In this document: one piece after another, positions 1 through 12,549 of the stretch
Position numbering within the stretch: position 1 is the first letter of the stretch
Layout: each line of letters starts with the position of its first letter
DNA from: Echria macrotheca
Lineage: Eukaryota; Ascomycota; Sordariomycetes; Sordariales; Schizotheciaceae
Length of the DNA: 64,000 nucleotides
Direction: 5' to 3'
NCBI GenBank assembly: GCA_030411725.1
Contig: MU839846.1
Location: 124,001-188,000, forward strand
Program-made: the position numbers and the translations under genes
The notes under the pieces: model-generated
What the model was told of the DNA's origin: nothing
Databases searched by the model: none
What the model saw: the letters and a program-made list of their open reading frames with translations, nothing else

Positions 1-3000
1 TGCCCTATGAGGTAGCGGGTGATTCCTGCGGGATTCTATGGGGCATTGGCCACCACCCATATCAAACCAAGGAAAATGCTTGGATAGGTTGTTACGGAGC
101 ACCCGATGAGTGAGCGAGTGAGCGAGTGAGTGGAGACATGTTACCTTGGCTACATGCGGATGCGTAACTGGCCGAGGGAGGCTGAGCCTGACAGGAAGCG
201 GATGGGGTGGACTACCTTTTCGGTTTTTGTTTCTCAACCTCTCTGGTCTTATCTCGATGCTGTTGGATGGTCGGGACGGGAAGGGCAGGTTGCTTTTTGC
301 CCTTGCATTCTAAGCTGGTTTGATTCGAGGGACTTTTGTACCTACCTTACCTACACTACAGATCATGATACTCTATGCAGCGTGCCAGTGGTCGTTGGAA
401 CGAGAGGAGACGAACGCTCTGGGGGTGTGTGGGATGAGGTCCTGCCGGCCGTGACTGCATCAGGAATGCGTCAGTTCTGCAGCAGCCACGGCGCTACGCT
501 GCAGTCTTTCTTGTCTCCATCATGGAAAATAGCAAGATAGGGTACCTTTGTCAGGGCCGGGTTATCTGTTATGTAACGTGAGCGGGTTTTGTTGAGTGCC
601 GAGGAGAGTTCGGATCTAGTCTTTGCAAGTCTACGATCTAGAACTATAACTAACAACTAGAGGCTTGAAGGCGTACATCAAGGTCGACTGATTTCGAGAC
701 ATTCAAAAAACTAGCTCAGACAAGTCTCTTGTTCCCCTCTTCTTCTGGTTCGATTCCCATTGGTGTAGGTACGGTAAGCGCAGACGACCAAGAACTTTGT
801 GGGTATGGGGAGACGTTTCGTGCAGATTGCAGGGATCACTGATTCATTAGGACCGAACATCTGTCTGGTTACTAGGAAGGAGTGTCTTCCGGTTACGTAG
901 GAGGTATTCTTCGCAGGAGGAAGCTGCGAGCCGGCCAGCCGACTGACCGAGAGTGCGGGCGAGTGGGGGAGGGGGTGGGATGTTAATGCAAATCCACGTG
1001 TCAGTGGGCCGGTCTGTCCCGTCTTTTTCTTCAGCAGTGCAGAGATGCTGTCTGTACGACAGAGACACGCAGGCGATTATGCACGGCCAAGCCAGTATTG
1101 GCATTTTCCCAGAAACCGGAACGCGAACGACGGCCATTGGCCGACACCGGCCGAGTCAGGCCTGTGCTGGGCCGGACACCTGCAAACTACTGCGGGCTGC
1201 CGGTGAATGCCTTCCCAACGCGGTATCTCTGCCTTTCACCGAGGACGATGGCGGGGAGGGGGAAATGCCCGGACGGGCAAGGCGGGTCCCGGTGGCGCGG
1301 GGTCGTGATTCGTGAACCGGAATCCGTCCACGTCGCTCTTTTCTCCGACCCAGAACAGCAAGTCAGCGGGTATGGTTTTCGACGTCGATGGTTTTCCACA
1401 ACAGAGATTGGCTCAGCTGACAGAAGCTACTGCACAGTGCTAACCGCTGGGTACCATGGTCCAGGCGAGAACAGACAGCGCAGCGCAGGCCGCAGTCTGC
1501 ATCTTGGCGTGGTTTTTTTCTCCTCTGGGATTGGACTGGGAATAACTTGTTCGCCCACAAGCGTTGGTAACCATTCAGCGACGCGGACCCAGCAGACCGC
1601 AGACGGGGCTCACCGCAAGATTCGATCCCGCAGCAGCCGACAAGAACGAGATAGCGTTGCCGCGTCACTCTCAGCTGATGGAGGGCACTTCTTCCGTTTT
1701 GGAAGGACGACGAGGGAAACCAGCGCATCTGGAAGGAAGCTCATCGACACACCCCAAAACTCGTCCGCTAACTGCCAATTGCGGAGCTACACACCAGTAC
1801 GATCGATTACCGACAGGATGGAAAGCCTGAACTACTTTCGAGGCAAAACTCGGACGTTGTCGGCCGTGCTCTGCTTTAGAGGGGACGGGTAGCCGGGGTT
1901 TGCTGTGCCACACAGACTGGCGGCTGGTGCAACGCGTGCGACGAACGTGGCCGGGCCGTTCGAAGAATGGGAAGAGAAGAGTTGCACCAAGACGACCATC
2001 ACACGGCATCTGTCTCCGCTCCGTCCGCCCTTGTTTAAACGCGCAGCCCAGCATCCGTGCGCACCGCTCCAGCGTATACTCACGGACTCCCGTCCAGCCA
2101 CGGTTCTCGAACAGACGACGTCTTGGTGCCGGTTGGCGATGTAGGGTGGTACAAGGGCGGCAAATCTTCAGCCTATGGTGCGTCCTCGATAGATTGCAAT
2201 TCGTTAGCAGAAGCGCAGCCGGGTTCGGTATGGGTGCGGACGTCGAGCCTGCCTCTAGGTGATGCCGGGAAGAACTGATAGATGAATGGCAGACGGGACT
2301 TGGCAGCCGACTGGAAATGGAATTCGCTTAAGAAACAAAGTATCCGGCGCTAAAAAGCCGCGGGGAATGCATGGATACGACAGATCGAAACGGATATAGC
2401 CATGACCCGACACACGCACACACGCTCCGTCTCGAACATACACGCGGGTCTGGAACTCAGGGTCCGGCAGGGTGCCTAGGTAGGTAGGCTCCAGGTGGGT
2501 AGGGTTATTACCATTTCTTGCGCTGCTCTCCTCCCCCACCCCTTGTATCAGTCGGTGTATGAGCTCTGCTATGCTTGGCGGTTGTATTTTTTTACCCGTC
2601 CTCTTTCTGCCCGTTCTCGCAGCATAACTTGCATATTGCCAGGGGTTCCGATTTGATAGTTTGTTCCCAAACCACCCACACTGCCTGAGCGGCATCCTTT
2701 GGTCCCTCCATGTATGTACCCCGGGAATGGGAGGGGGCCGGAGGGGGCCGGAGGGGGTGAAGAAACAACACCTGGGCATGAGATCCGGACGGCGAATCGG
2801 ATCCTCGTCGACACGCTCCCCGGAGGGAGGGGACGGTCCATGATTTTCGCCGCTTGCCTGTGCAGGGCATCCGCGCTTGGAGACGAGCCGAGAGATACCT
2901 GGGCCTCTCCACACGCACATACAAAAGGTCCCGAGTGGGATCAATGTGTCGAGATATATAGGGCCCGGGAGAAGCACGAGTCTGTGGATCTCGCTTGGCT

Positions 3001-3189
3001 CGTGCCGGGACCATCTGTTTGTTCCACGTCTATGATTCCTCCTTTTTCTCTATTTGATTTGGAGGCCGGCCGGGTATATGTGGTAACATAGACCTGCTGT
3101 CCGTTTCACACCCCATCTAAAAGCCACACACATACCTACCCTCCATTCCCTCGGCTCCCCTCGTTGTCTGCCGAGAAGGGCAAATCGCC
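1..3189. other. Long stretch without a credible gene
   Basis: Several frames stay open here on both strands, the longest about 264 codons (1098-1892 plus) and 240 codons (2255-2977 minus), but they overlap each other, have no recognisable motif and fit the chance openness of GC-rich DNA. The 3' part must hold the promoter and leader of the aminotransferase gene that starts at 3190. A G-rich repeat lies at 2731-2758 and a short TGAGCGAG-type repeat near 109-131. Confidence 0.6.
2731..2758 (+). repeat. G-rich 10-bp tandem repeat
   Basis: The unit GAGGGGGCCG occurs twice, followed by a diverged third copy GAGGGGGTGA. With the GGG just upstream it gives at least four runs of three or more G on the plus strand, so a G-quadruplex is possible. 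It lies about 430 bp before the start codon at 3190. Confidence 0.7.
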
Positions 3190-4683
3190 ATGGCGACCTC
3201 GGGGATTCACTCGTCTTATCCCGAGTACGCTGGCACGTCGTCGCTCGATACGATCCGCGAGACGGAATATGGGCACCTCGACGCACACGACCACGTCTAT
3301 CTAGACTACACGGGGTCAGGGCTGGCATCACAATGGCAGTACCAGCAACACTCATCACGGCTGCAAGGGGGCGTCTTTGGCAACCCACACTCGGCAAGCC
3401 CAGCAAGCGAGGCGGCCACAGTACTGGTTGATGAAACTCGACGACGGGTCCTGAGACACCTGAATGCATCGCCGGCCGAGTACACCGTCATCTTCACACA
3501 AAACGCCACAGCGGCGGCCCGGCTGGTGGGCGAGGCCTATCCCTTCTCGCGGCGTGCCAGGCTCGTGCTGACGGCCGACAACCACAATTCCATCAATGGT
3601 CTGCGTGAATTCGCTCGCGCCCGCCATGCTCGGACTACCTACGTACCCGTACGGGCCCCAGAGCTCCGCGTCGACGGTGCCGATGTCGTCGCCTCCCTTC
3701 CCAAACGGGCACGGCTTCGGGATTTCTTCTGCGGCCTGTCCCCGTCATCAAGGAAAGGGGGCCAGAAGGAGAGCAACGGCTTGTTTGCCTATCCCGCACA
3801 GAGCAACTTCAGCGGAGTCCGACACCCGCTCTCATGGGTCGGCCTGGCGCAGGAGCGTGGCTACGATGTACTCTTGGATGCCGCGGCATACCTGCCCACG
3901 GGCACCGGTCTCGACCTGTCCATCATCAAACCCGAGTTTGTCACTGTCAGCTGGTACAAGGTGTTTGGCTACCCGACAGGCGTCGGGTGTCTGATTGCCA
4001 GGCGTGACGCGCTAGAACGGCTGAGCGCCGCCGGACGGCCGTGGTTTTCTGGAGGGACGGTACACGCCGCCGCGGTCGGCGCCGACTTCCACAAGATGGC
4101 CCCAGGGGGCGATGGCTTCGAGGACGGCACACTCAACTTCCTGGCCATCCCCGACGTCGCGACCGGGCTCGACTGGATCGCCAAGGTCGGCCCGTCGCTG
4201 ATCGAGACGCGCGTCAAGTGTCTCACCGGCTGGTTTCTCGAGAGGTTGCTGGCGCTTCGGCACAGCGACGGGTTCCCCATGGCCGTGGTGTACGGGCCGA
4301 CGGACAGCAAGAGCCGTGGCGGCACGGTGTCGTTCAATCTTGTGGATGCCGGCGGCAAGGTGGTGGACGAGCGGCTGGTGGCGCTCGAGTCGGCGGCGGC
4401 CATGATATCGCTGCGCACTGGGTGTTTCTGTAACCCCGGCGTGGGCGAGGCCGCGTTCGGACTGGATACGAGTATTCTGAAGAGGCGGTTCGAGAAGCAG
4501 CCGCCCGTGTCGCTCGACCGGTATCTCGACGCGCTGGGCATGCCGTCGGGCGGGGCGATCCGGGTGTCGTTTGGGATCGCGTCGACGGCCAAGGACGTGG
4601 ATCGGTTCTTTGGGTTTGTTGAGAAGACGTACAAGGACCGGATTACCACGTCGGTTGGGCTGCCTCCGAGGGGTCATTGCTGA
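3190..4683 (+). CDS. Class V aminotransferase / molybdenum-cofactor-sulfurase-like protein
   Basis: A single uninterrupted exon of 497 residues. It is a fold-type I PLP enzyme of the class V aminotransferase (cysteine desulfurase) group. The PLP-binding lysine is probably Lys257 in the motif SWYKVFGYPTGVG. The motif RTGCFCNPG (Cys412 and Cys414) corresponds to the persulfide-carrying cysteine region of eukaryotic molybdenum-cofactor sulfurases. The N-terminal part contains the expected YLDYTGSGLAS and GNPHSASPAS motifs. Unlike full-length Moco sulfurases it has no C-terminal MOSC domain, so it corresponds only to the NifS-like half. It may mobilise sulfur from cysteine or act on another amino-acid substrate; the substrate is not visible. 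The ATG at 3190 has CC at -2/-1 and A at -3 (gccATGg), and is the first in frame. Confidence 0.88.
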   Translation: MATSGIHSSYPEYAGTSSLDTIRETEYGHLDAHDHVYLDYTGSGLASQWQYQQHSSRLQGGVFGNPHSASPASEAATVLVDETRRRVLRHLNASPAEYTVIFTQNATAAARLVGEAYPFSRRARLVLTADNHNSINGLREFARARHARTTYVPVRAPELRVDGADVVASLPKRARLRDFFCGLSPSSRKGGQKESNGLFAYPAQSNFSGVRHPLSWVGLAQERGYDVLLDAAAYLPTGTGLDLSIIKPEFVTVSWYKVFGYPTGVGCLIARRDALERLSAAGRPWFSGGTVHAAAVGADFHKMAPGGDGFEDGTLNFLAIPDVATGLDWIAKVGPSLIETRVKCLTGWFLERLLALRHSDGFPMAVVYGPTDSKSRGGTVSFNLVDAGGKVVDERLVALESAAAMISLRTGCFCNPGVGEAAFGLDTSILKRRFEKQPPVSLDRYLDALGMPSGGAIRVSFGIASTAKDVDRFFGFVEKTYKDRITTSVGLPPRGHC

Positions 4684-6789
4684 TTTTTTGTCGCCAATGC
4701 AGTGCTTAGACAGCAGATTTTCTTTGTTTTTTCTGTTACTACTGACGAGAGTGTCGGCGGCAGCACTCTTTTGATCTCCTTTGTCTCTGGAGTTTTGGTT
4801 TTATTTAGGTTGGGATTGGGACAATTTGATATTGGTTTTGGTTTGTGTGCTACTGGAGAATAGGAGTTGGGGCGTGCAGATAAACAGAATGCCGAAACAA
4901 GTAATTTCTGATGCTGATCATTTTGCCGCTGTTGTCTCCCAAGTCCCGTGATGATTCGTCGCGGTCGAAACGAGGCACGGATCTTGTGATAGTGGTGACA
5001 CAGAAGCGGCACGGATTCTGGATGTGTTCATGTGTAGATGAAAGAGGCACAGGAGGCACAGGAGGCACAGCAGACTTGGCATTAATCCAGTCCAGACTAC
5101 CGGTCAGGCCACCCATATATTCAGCCATATTCAACACTAAATATCCCTCTTGGTAGTTTGGACTCGGCACCGGCTACGGCGTCTACGCGTCGTCCAGGTT
5201 GATATTGTGGCTCCGTTTAATCAGTAGTCCGCGAAAGATATTCGAATTCCCCGCCCCGGCATTCCCCAGCAAATGCGGAATACCTGCCAATAAATGCATT
5301 CAACTCTGAGCCCTGATGTCCCTGCTGGCTCGTCGGAACGCAGCAGTGCGGGTTCCCGCCCACCTGCGAGTACCCAAACCCATCGAGCGCGCCGAGCGCC
5401 CGCCACTGCGTGCGTGCGACGGCCATGCATCCGCACGTTAGGGACTTGCTGAGCCACTCCATGTCTGTGTTCTCCATTACCTACCTATGTAGATAGAGCG
5501 CGCGCCCGGCGAGATCAGGCTGGTGAGGAGGTGGTGGTCAAACGGTAAGGAGTTAGCTGATGTTATTTACGTGGGAATCAAAGGAAGGCGGGAACTGTGA
5601 TGATCTAGGGCGCACCCTGTACATTCTGTTGGGATTTCTGGAGGGCCGCGCGAGTCGCTAGCACCCTGAGCTGTCGGTGACGGATTCTTGAGGGAGGGTC
5701 AGGTTGCAGTAAGCTCCCGATAAAACACATAAACAAAAGTTGTCGGCCTGTTCCAGTTGTTCTCACCACATTGTCCCGGAGACTCTGCTGCCCGTTGACG
5801 GCGATAACCGCCATGACGACAGTGAATACAACCTCAGACGCCATTCCGATCGCTGACCCTGATGCTTGACAATCTTTCCGTTATGACATGATATGTGCCT
5901 TTAATACCCTTTTGCTTTGCTGGTTCGTGAGCATTGCGGTTCCTTGTAGCAACGTCCTGCCTTCTCGGGGTGCGGACGCAAAACTAATACCACCACTTAC
6001 ATCCCATCCCTTCCAAAAGGTCGGCATCATCGCGCAATAAACGACTGCAGACAGCGTAGGGAAGTAGAAAAAGCAAACTAAGTCACCGGCGAGAATTAGG
6101 ATGGAACATCAGATACAGAGTTTGCTAGGTACGGAGTAACATCGTCTCTTGACAGACACTCGCTGTCAGCTAAACACAGACGAATTCGAATACCAGATCG
6201 CGGTGTGACGTTCGAATTTAGGGTGACAAGTGCCGTTTGCGTTGTGGCTTTTCTTGGACATTGACCTCCCCAGGACTGGGTGATCAGAGCAGAAGTGACT
6301 GGTGGGAACTGTGGGCCCTTTTCCACCATGCCCAAACTGAACTGACAGTCAAAATAATCGGCTTATTATGTATAGAAACCGGATAGAATCAAAATATAAG
6401 CTAGACATAATATTTTACTGCTGGCAGGCTGATCACATGGCGCTGACAAAGACCACTGCATGACAAAGCCATCAACGACATCTCTTGAGTGTGACCTGAG
6501 GGCATATCTTCAATGTATTGACATCTGAATTCCGAATCGTCCTCTTGTGTCGATATTTTGAGAAGACTCTCATTGTATCAAGCAAAGTAGCCGACAATGT
6601 TCCCAAAACGATCTTGGTTATTCCCCTGCCTCCCTTGGTGATCGATGAAAGACGAAGTTCTCTCATCATGGCGCTTCAGACACCTTCCGACTACACGAAC
6701 TCTCAGAGTGGTTTAAAGACTTCCTGGAAACTGCCAAGGTTCGCGGTTTCCTCAACCCAGACCTCTTTTGTTTGTCTGGCGGCCCGAAC
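4684..6789. other. Intergenic, no convincing gene
   Basis: About 2.1 kb between the aminotransferase and the convergent hydrolase. It contains a three-copy 9-bp repeat (GAGGCACAG, around 5043-5069). A 79-codon minus-strand ORF at 5605-5844 has a hydrophobic start but no other support. Around 6665-6780 the plus strand has a short coding-like stretch (LHELSEWFKDFLETAK) without start or extension, possibly a relic exon. Nothing else recognised. Confidence 0.5.
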
Positions 6790-7951
6790 CTAAGCTCGGG
6801 AAACATGATGATCCACAAACTCAAGAATAGGTTGGATGTACTTGTCCCATCCCGGGATCTCAGGCCCCTGTACCACGTTAGCCCTGCTCCAGGTTATCCC
6901 CGAACCGACTCACCGTATACTTTTGGTCAAACACATGACCCACGCCCTCCTCATAACTCTCAACCACCGGCACGCCCATCTGCCTCAGCACCGCGGCCAT
7001 ATCCTTTGGATGACTCAACGGGACATCCACATCCGCCGTACCATGCAAAAACGCAGTAGGCGGATACTTCGTCTCTTTTCCCTCAGCCAACCTCTTTCTC
7101 AGCACCAGAAGCGGCGACATCTCCGCCGCCAGCTCATCCACTTTCTTCTCATCGCCCCCAAACCGCTCCGGATGCAGGATGGCCCCCCTCAGCAACCGGT
7201 TCCCCCTCGGATGCCTCATGCGCCAGTTATGCACCTCGCTCTGCAGCCGCAAGCGGTCGGTATACCTGACCTCAGTGCCCCAGTAATACGTCATCTCGGC
7301 CTCGTTGAACATCTCTATCTCGATCCACGCGAACGCTTCGGTCATCACATTCGCCCTGTCGCGGTCCTCCAGAAACGCACGCAGTTTCGTCTCTGCAAAC
7401 TCCCCCCTCCACGGCTCCGGCTCCGCGTCCGCGTCCCGGTCATGCGTAAACATAGCGAACAAGTCCACCACCCCGTACAGATCCACCACGGCCCGCGGCT
7501 GCGGGTCAGGCAGATGCAGCGCCGCAAGCGTGACGAGATACCCGCCCGCCGACTCGCCGCAGAGCACGTACCGGTCTACATCCACCTTATCATCCCCGCC
7601 CAGGAGCGCGGGTAGATGGGCGCGACACCAGGCGACCGACTCGACGCAGTCGGCGAGCTGGTCTGTCACCGACGCCTGCGGGGCGAGCCGGTAGCTGTGC
7701 GCGACGAGGTGGTAGTTGAGGTGGTGGCGGAAGCCGGGGTCGATCCAGGCGCGCGGCATGTGGTGGCTGCCGCCGAGGAAGCCGCCGCCGTGCGTCCAGA
7801 GGATCCACGGGCGCGGACCGGCGGTCGGGTCGCGGGCGGGCCAGATGCGGATGGCGAGGGTGGTGCCCGAGGACGAGGGGAAGGTGTGGTCGGTGAAGCC
7901 CCAGCCGCAGGGGCGCGGGTGGATTAGCTTTTCGGGGGGTGGGAGGCTCAT
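6790..7951 (-). CDS. Alpha/beta hydrolase (HSL/esterase-like)
   Basis: Two exons: 7951-6914 and 6867-6790, joined in phase 0 across a 46-nt intron (GTGAGT...ACAG); 371 residues. The intron is inferred because reading through it ends the protein just after the active-site histidine, whereas splicing adds a natural last helix (about 25 residues). Motifs are those of the hormone-sensitive-lipase/abhydrolase_3 group: oxyanion HGGGF, nucleophile elbow GESAGGYL (GxSxG), acid residue in GTADVDVP and histidine in GVGHVF. No signal peptide is seen, so it is probably cytosolic. Such enzymes hydrolyse carboxylic esters; the substrate cannot be predicted. Convergent with the upstream aminotransferase region; the start ATG at 7951 is the first in frame. 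Confidence 0.88.
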
Positions 7952-8223
7952 TGTGGTGTTCGGGGATGGAGTTGGAGGACTTGGTTGGGTTGTGAGGGAA
8001 TTGGCCGTGTCGTCGACTTTTTTATCTAGCCGTCGAGGAGGATCGCGGGAGGACGGTCCGGTCCGGCCGGATCAATGCGGACGGGCGGGAAGAGTGGCAT
8101 GGTTCACCCTCGAGTTTCGATCTAGGATGCGAAAAATGATGTCCGCAATGCGTTGGGGGATTGTCAAGAAGAGGAAATGACATTTTATGAACTCCACATC
8201 CTACAAGTCTCTCCCAACTAGAC

Positions 8224-9121
8224 TCAGATCTTCCGAACCGCCCTCCTCTTCCCCTTTCCCTTGCCGCTCGGTCCCGGACTCCCATTCATCGGCGTAATGG
8301 TATGCACAAACCTCAACTTGCCCCCCTCAACCCGAAACTCATGGCTATCCGCCAAACTCGCAAACCGCAGCATGACATCCACAGCGCCCACCGTCTCGTC
8401 AATCACATAGCGCCGACTGACAAGCTGCACGCCGTCCGGGATGCCCACATCGCACCGATCATCCGGGCCACCCTTGCCGGTATATGCACCCCCCTCGAGA
8501 CGTGCACACGGCTTCCCCCAGGGCACCACGACGCTCTTGTTCGAGAAGACATCGAGGTACGCATCCGCGGCCGCTTGGATTACAGCCCGCGAATCGCGTT
8601 TCGCCTCGGGAATCTCGCCCCTGTGGTTGGTTTGGATTAGCTATTTGTCTCTTTTGAGGGCCCAAAGAAGGGAATAATCGCATCCAATATGTCACCTACC
8701 AGTCTTCGCGGCTGGCCCAGTACAAGGTCCCGGTGGCATTGAATAGCCAGTCGCCCGTGCTCGTAGTCAGCGCGTCGAGGCGCGAGATGCTCCCGTTCGT
8801 CAGCCAGAGCTGGTAGCCGTTGACGTAGGGTTTGGCGCCCGAGGCGGAGATGAATTCGGTATAGGTTGCGCACTGTGTCGTGTCGAGGCTGTGGCGGGTG
8901 TGGTCGGGCTTTATAGCAGTCGAGAGAATGCTGTGCGTGAAGTTGGCTGGTTTACGGTTCTCGTTGTACGTGAGGATGGAGGCGGCCGGTTTGAGCAGGG
9001 CCGGGTTGCCGGCGATCTGGGCGGCGACGAGGCTGTCGGCTACGATCTTGAGGGATTCGCGCGTGCAGTCGGCCGCGAGGGCCGTGCCTGCTAGGGCCGT
9101 AAGAACAGGAGATGCTAGCAT
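8224..9121 (-). CDS. Secreted DUF8021-like protein
   Basis: Two exons, 9121-8700 and 8620-8224, separated by a 79-nt intron (GTAGGT...CACAG) that splits a Trp codon as TG|G; 272 residues. The first 16-17 residues (MLASPVLTALAGTALA) form a signal peptide, so the product is likely exported. The rest, with ADCTRESLK after the cleavage site and the paired alpha+beta NTF2/SnoaL-like layout, resembles the fungal DUF8021 family as I remember it; function unknown. Without the intron the first frame stops right after WASREDW. The C-terminus is basic (KGKGKRRAVRKI). It lies 272 bp downstream of the start of the hydrolase on the same strand, so they are separate genes. Confidence 0.78.
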
Positions 9122-11417
9122 TGTGTCAGTATGTTGAGTGATGGAAGCTCTACCCAGTTGAGGAGGTGAAGTCTGTGAAGACTTCGAGGACAGGGGATAT
9201 ATACCGTCCTTCTGGAAGCTGCGGTAAGCTCTTCGATTGTGATCTGCCGGTGTATAATTCCGTGTTATAATGCCTAGACGTAGCCCCCGCCTACGGATAT
9301 CATGACAGTATCTTGCCTGCGCGGCTAATATTCCAATGATGCTGTCGGGTCAAATTAGACAAATTAGAGATCCGAAGACCATGGGTAAACCATGGGTAAA
9401 ATCAGGGCAGAGACGTAAGGTAGTACTCACCGGGTTATAAGTAATTCACATGCTGGATCTGCACTCGGCGTCAGAAAAACCGTTCGCAGCTTCGGCAGAT
9501 GATAGGGAAAATGTTGATAGGCGGTGGTAGGTGAGTAAACACCAAAAATGTGATCTGCAAATATTGGGAAATTGGTGGGAATTGATGTGAGCATTATTGG
9601 GAATATTCTTGCAATAAAACACCAAGACGACCAAAATACCTGGCGAGGTTGCGCGATGTTCGCTGTAGACAATAAGTCGAGGGAAACACCAGAAGAAAAG
9701 TCTGCGGGGGGAATAACAAAAAGCTCACCTATCCGCCTTTGAGATGGGGTCCAGGTGAATGGCTACGAAATCGGGTTTTACTACCACGAACCGGGCTCGA
9801 CCGAGAGACCTCATCGAATACACATAACTACCTTGGTCGCAGGTTTTCATGAGCTCGTGGGTTCCTTGGGTGCTCAGGCAAGTGGCAGCCAGCCGGACTT
9901 TTAGAGGAAGGAACTCTGGACTCGACCCTCCAGCTGCTCCTTCCCGGGTCCCACAACTCATGATAAGCTTCTCGGTGGTCAATTTCTCCAATCTCCAATC
10001 CGTGCTTTTTCCCACATTTAGGCCGATTCTAGGTACCTGAGGATTACATTTCCAACACGCCTGCTCTCATCAACCACTTACCTTTCCCCGTCGGGCTTCC
10101 AATGACCACTTGACGCCAACACCCGCTTGCCAACATCCACAAGCCAGGTTCTCCGATCCCACGTCTTCACACTCGAGTAAGGTAACACCACGTCAAGCTT
10201 CTCGCTACCGAGTAGCCGGGCCCAGCCACTGCTTACGACGGCATGTCACAAAAGGAAACCCGGTACGTGGCTTCCCACGGTGGTATTCCGGCCTCTATCC
10301 CCTTCTTGCATTGCTCAGCGCCGCCATTCGGCAGTCGGTCCGCCCCCCACGACCACGTTCACAAACCCCAGGCCTGGATCTCGGCCAATACCAGCCGAAA
10401 TTCCTCAACCCACCAACCAACATCGTGGTTATGTCGAAAAAGGTACCCAAAACCCCAAACGTTGGGCTCCTTCTCGCGTTACACAGCGTCCATCACTCTT
10501 GACCATGTCAATCTGTTGATTGGTTGCAATGCGTGACGCCTGCTTGTAAGCTGGGCTTATTATGAGCTATTTCTCTTGAGCCGAAGTGGGTGTGAATAAT
10601 GGAAATAACCAAGTTTTGCAGTTGGCAAGCTGGGCTTCCATGACACGGATGAGTATCATACGAGTCTCTCCGTGCTCTCCTATCCAACCAGCAGACTCTT
10701 ACATATCTCGATGTCAGGGTCTTGTCCAGATCCTTGGCCTATCGGCGACTCCGCCCGTGACTCAACATGGAAAGTGTATGCCATCGTGATGAGTTGATGA
10801 TGGTATATTCCGAAGTGTCCAGTAAAAGAAGAAGTTCTTGTCTGTGTGCTGAGAAACATGGGTCTCCTGGAGATTGCTCAGTAATGATGGATGACAACCC
10901 AACCTTGAATCTATGACCAGTGCATAGCCCACGTGGATAAGGAACCTATAAGCACACAAAATACCTATATAGTCCTTGTCTTGTCAAATTGAGCGCCATG
11001 CCTAAACTGTTCAGTTCAAAACGGTCTCCCTACTTCGAGCAGTGAAGTGATAACACAATATGGACCCAACGGTCGTAAGGATCGCGTAGCCCCCTTTGCA
11101 TGATAATGGCCTAACATATACACAGTCAGGAGAGGGTCCAGATACCACTCAACATGCTGGTAGCCGCACCAAAGACAATCGTAACGAAACACGTCAGTCC
11201 AAAAGGCGCAAAATTCCCAGCCCAGAACAACTCCCGAGTCCACCGACACCCACATCCTTCCTATTCATCGTCAACGAGTTCGACATCGATTATGAGGTCG
11301 GCCGCGTGACAGACCAATGGTTTACCTGTATCCCTCACCAATTTCCTCTTTCCCCTTCCCACTTCCCCCTTCTCCCCTGCGAAGCAAAAACAAAACCACG
11401 CTAACCACAACAAAGAC
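9122..11417. other. Intergenic, with a possible 5' exon near its end
   Basis: Mostly AT-richer sequence with no supported gene. Overlapping ORFs at 10110-10536 have no motif. The last part (about 11090-11327) reads as a coding-like frame containing a KRRK nuclear-localisation-like cluster, which can be spliced to the next gene (see the entry at 11418). Confidence 0.5.
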
Positions 11418-12368
11418 ATGCCCCCCTTGGCCCCGGCCGCCTACCGCGCCGAATACACCTCCCTAGTCTTCCGCTACCACCACCACCCCCCCTTCTCATC
11501 CCGCATAACCCTCGCAGACAACCACACCTGGCACCGCCCCTCCATGTCCCGCCCCGGCCACATCGTCCGCACAGACGCCCTAGGCCGCCACCTCTCGTCC
11601 CCGCCCATCTTCAAAACCCAATCCGTCTTCTCCTGCTCGGCCCACCTCCCCCTGATCCTCCTCGACGGCGACGCGGCGCTCGGATCGACGGTGTACAAAA
11701 CCTGTCCCTGCCCCCCCGTCTGCTCACCCCCGTCCACCTCCTCCTCCTCCTCCTCCTCATCCTCTGATATCGAAGACGACGACGACAAGATCGAAAAGGA
11801 AATCCCAGCCTGGACCATCCCCCACTTCCACCACGGGATGCCAGAGCAGGGCACGCCCCCCGGCCTGTCCCTCATCCGCACGAACTGTCGGGGTAGACCG
11901 TGGGTGGCGGGCCGCGATCCGGAGTGGATGCCGGGGTTGGTGCCTTCGCTGTTTGAGCATAGCACACGACGACCTCCTACGACTGGTATGGGAAGCGGGG
12001 AGGAGGGGATGGTACCGCGCTCGGTTGGGCTGGCGGGGGAGTTGCCTATTATCATTGGGCTGATGGCGTTCCATGCTGCCAGACGGGGCGGGGCGAGCGA
12101 GGTGTTTACTCAGGGGCTGTGGGAGGGCGGGAGGTGGAAGGGTCCGAGGGGGACGCCTGTGGGGTGTATGTTTTCCCCCTTTTGTTTATTCCTTTTAGGT
12201 TGGGAATGAAGAAGCTAACATGGTATAGATCCACGCCTGGATGATTGTCCCCGCGGCTTCGTCATCCAGGTCTGCCTCGATCTCACGGGCAGCGAGGACC
12301 CGGAGGTGATAAAAGCGGCCCGGGACAGACTGGATGAACTCGAATTTAGCGTGTTAGTCGAGGGGTAG
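11418..12368 (+). CDS. Unknown fungal protein, 5' end unresolved
   Basis: Exons 11418-12165 and 12229-12368 join across a 63-nt intron with a good donor (GTATGT) and TATAG acceptor, giving 295 residues from the ATG at 11418. An alternative and perhaps better start lies upstream: a frame ending at 11327 (with SKRRK and FIVNEFDIDYE) can be spliced by a GTATCC donor and an AAAG acceptor at 11415 to read directly into this ORF, but no ATG exists in that frame downstream of its last stop, so a further 5' exon would be needed. The middle carries a Ser run followed by an acidic patch (SDIEDDDDK) and the C-terminus an AARDRLDELEF helix. I recognise no domain. Convergent with the AP-1 mu gene, with only 181 bp between stops. 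Confidence 0.6.
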
Positions 12369-12549
12369 AGTTGCCCTCCCGCGCGTCCAATGCTCATATC
12401 TCTGATCACAGAACCGAGAACATTTGGATGGTATCTCCAATGTCTAACACGTGCCTGTCATGCTGACTTCTACTATGTCCGTACGCCTGCTTTTGCTAAC
12501 CGAGCGCCTGACCTCCGGACGCCATCATCCCAGCCCTCCTAACAACCAT

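Noticed and set aside
748..760. B-box-like GGTTCGATTCC after an A-box-like TAGCTCAG
   Set aside because: Stems of a cloverleaf do not form; spacing is too short for a tRNA.
1098..1892. 264-codon plus-strand ORF
   Set aside because: Overlaps open frames on both strands, no start context, no motif, residue composition random; chance openness of GC-rich DNA.
2255..2977. 240-codon minus-strand ORF
   Set aside because: Three minus frames and plus frames are open over the same stretch; the repeat-derived Pro/Gly runs explain it.
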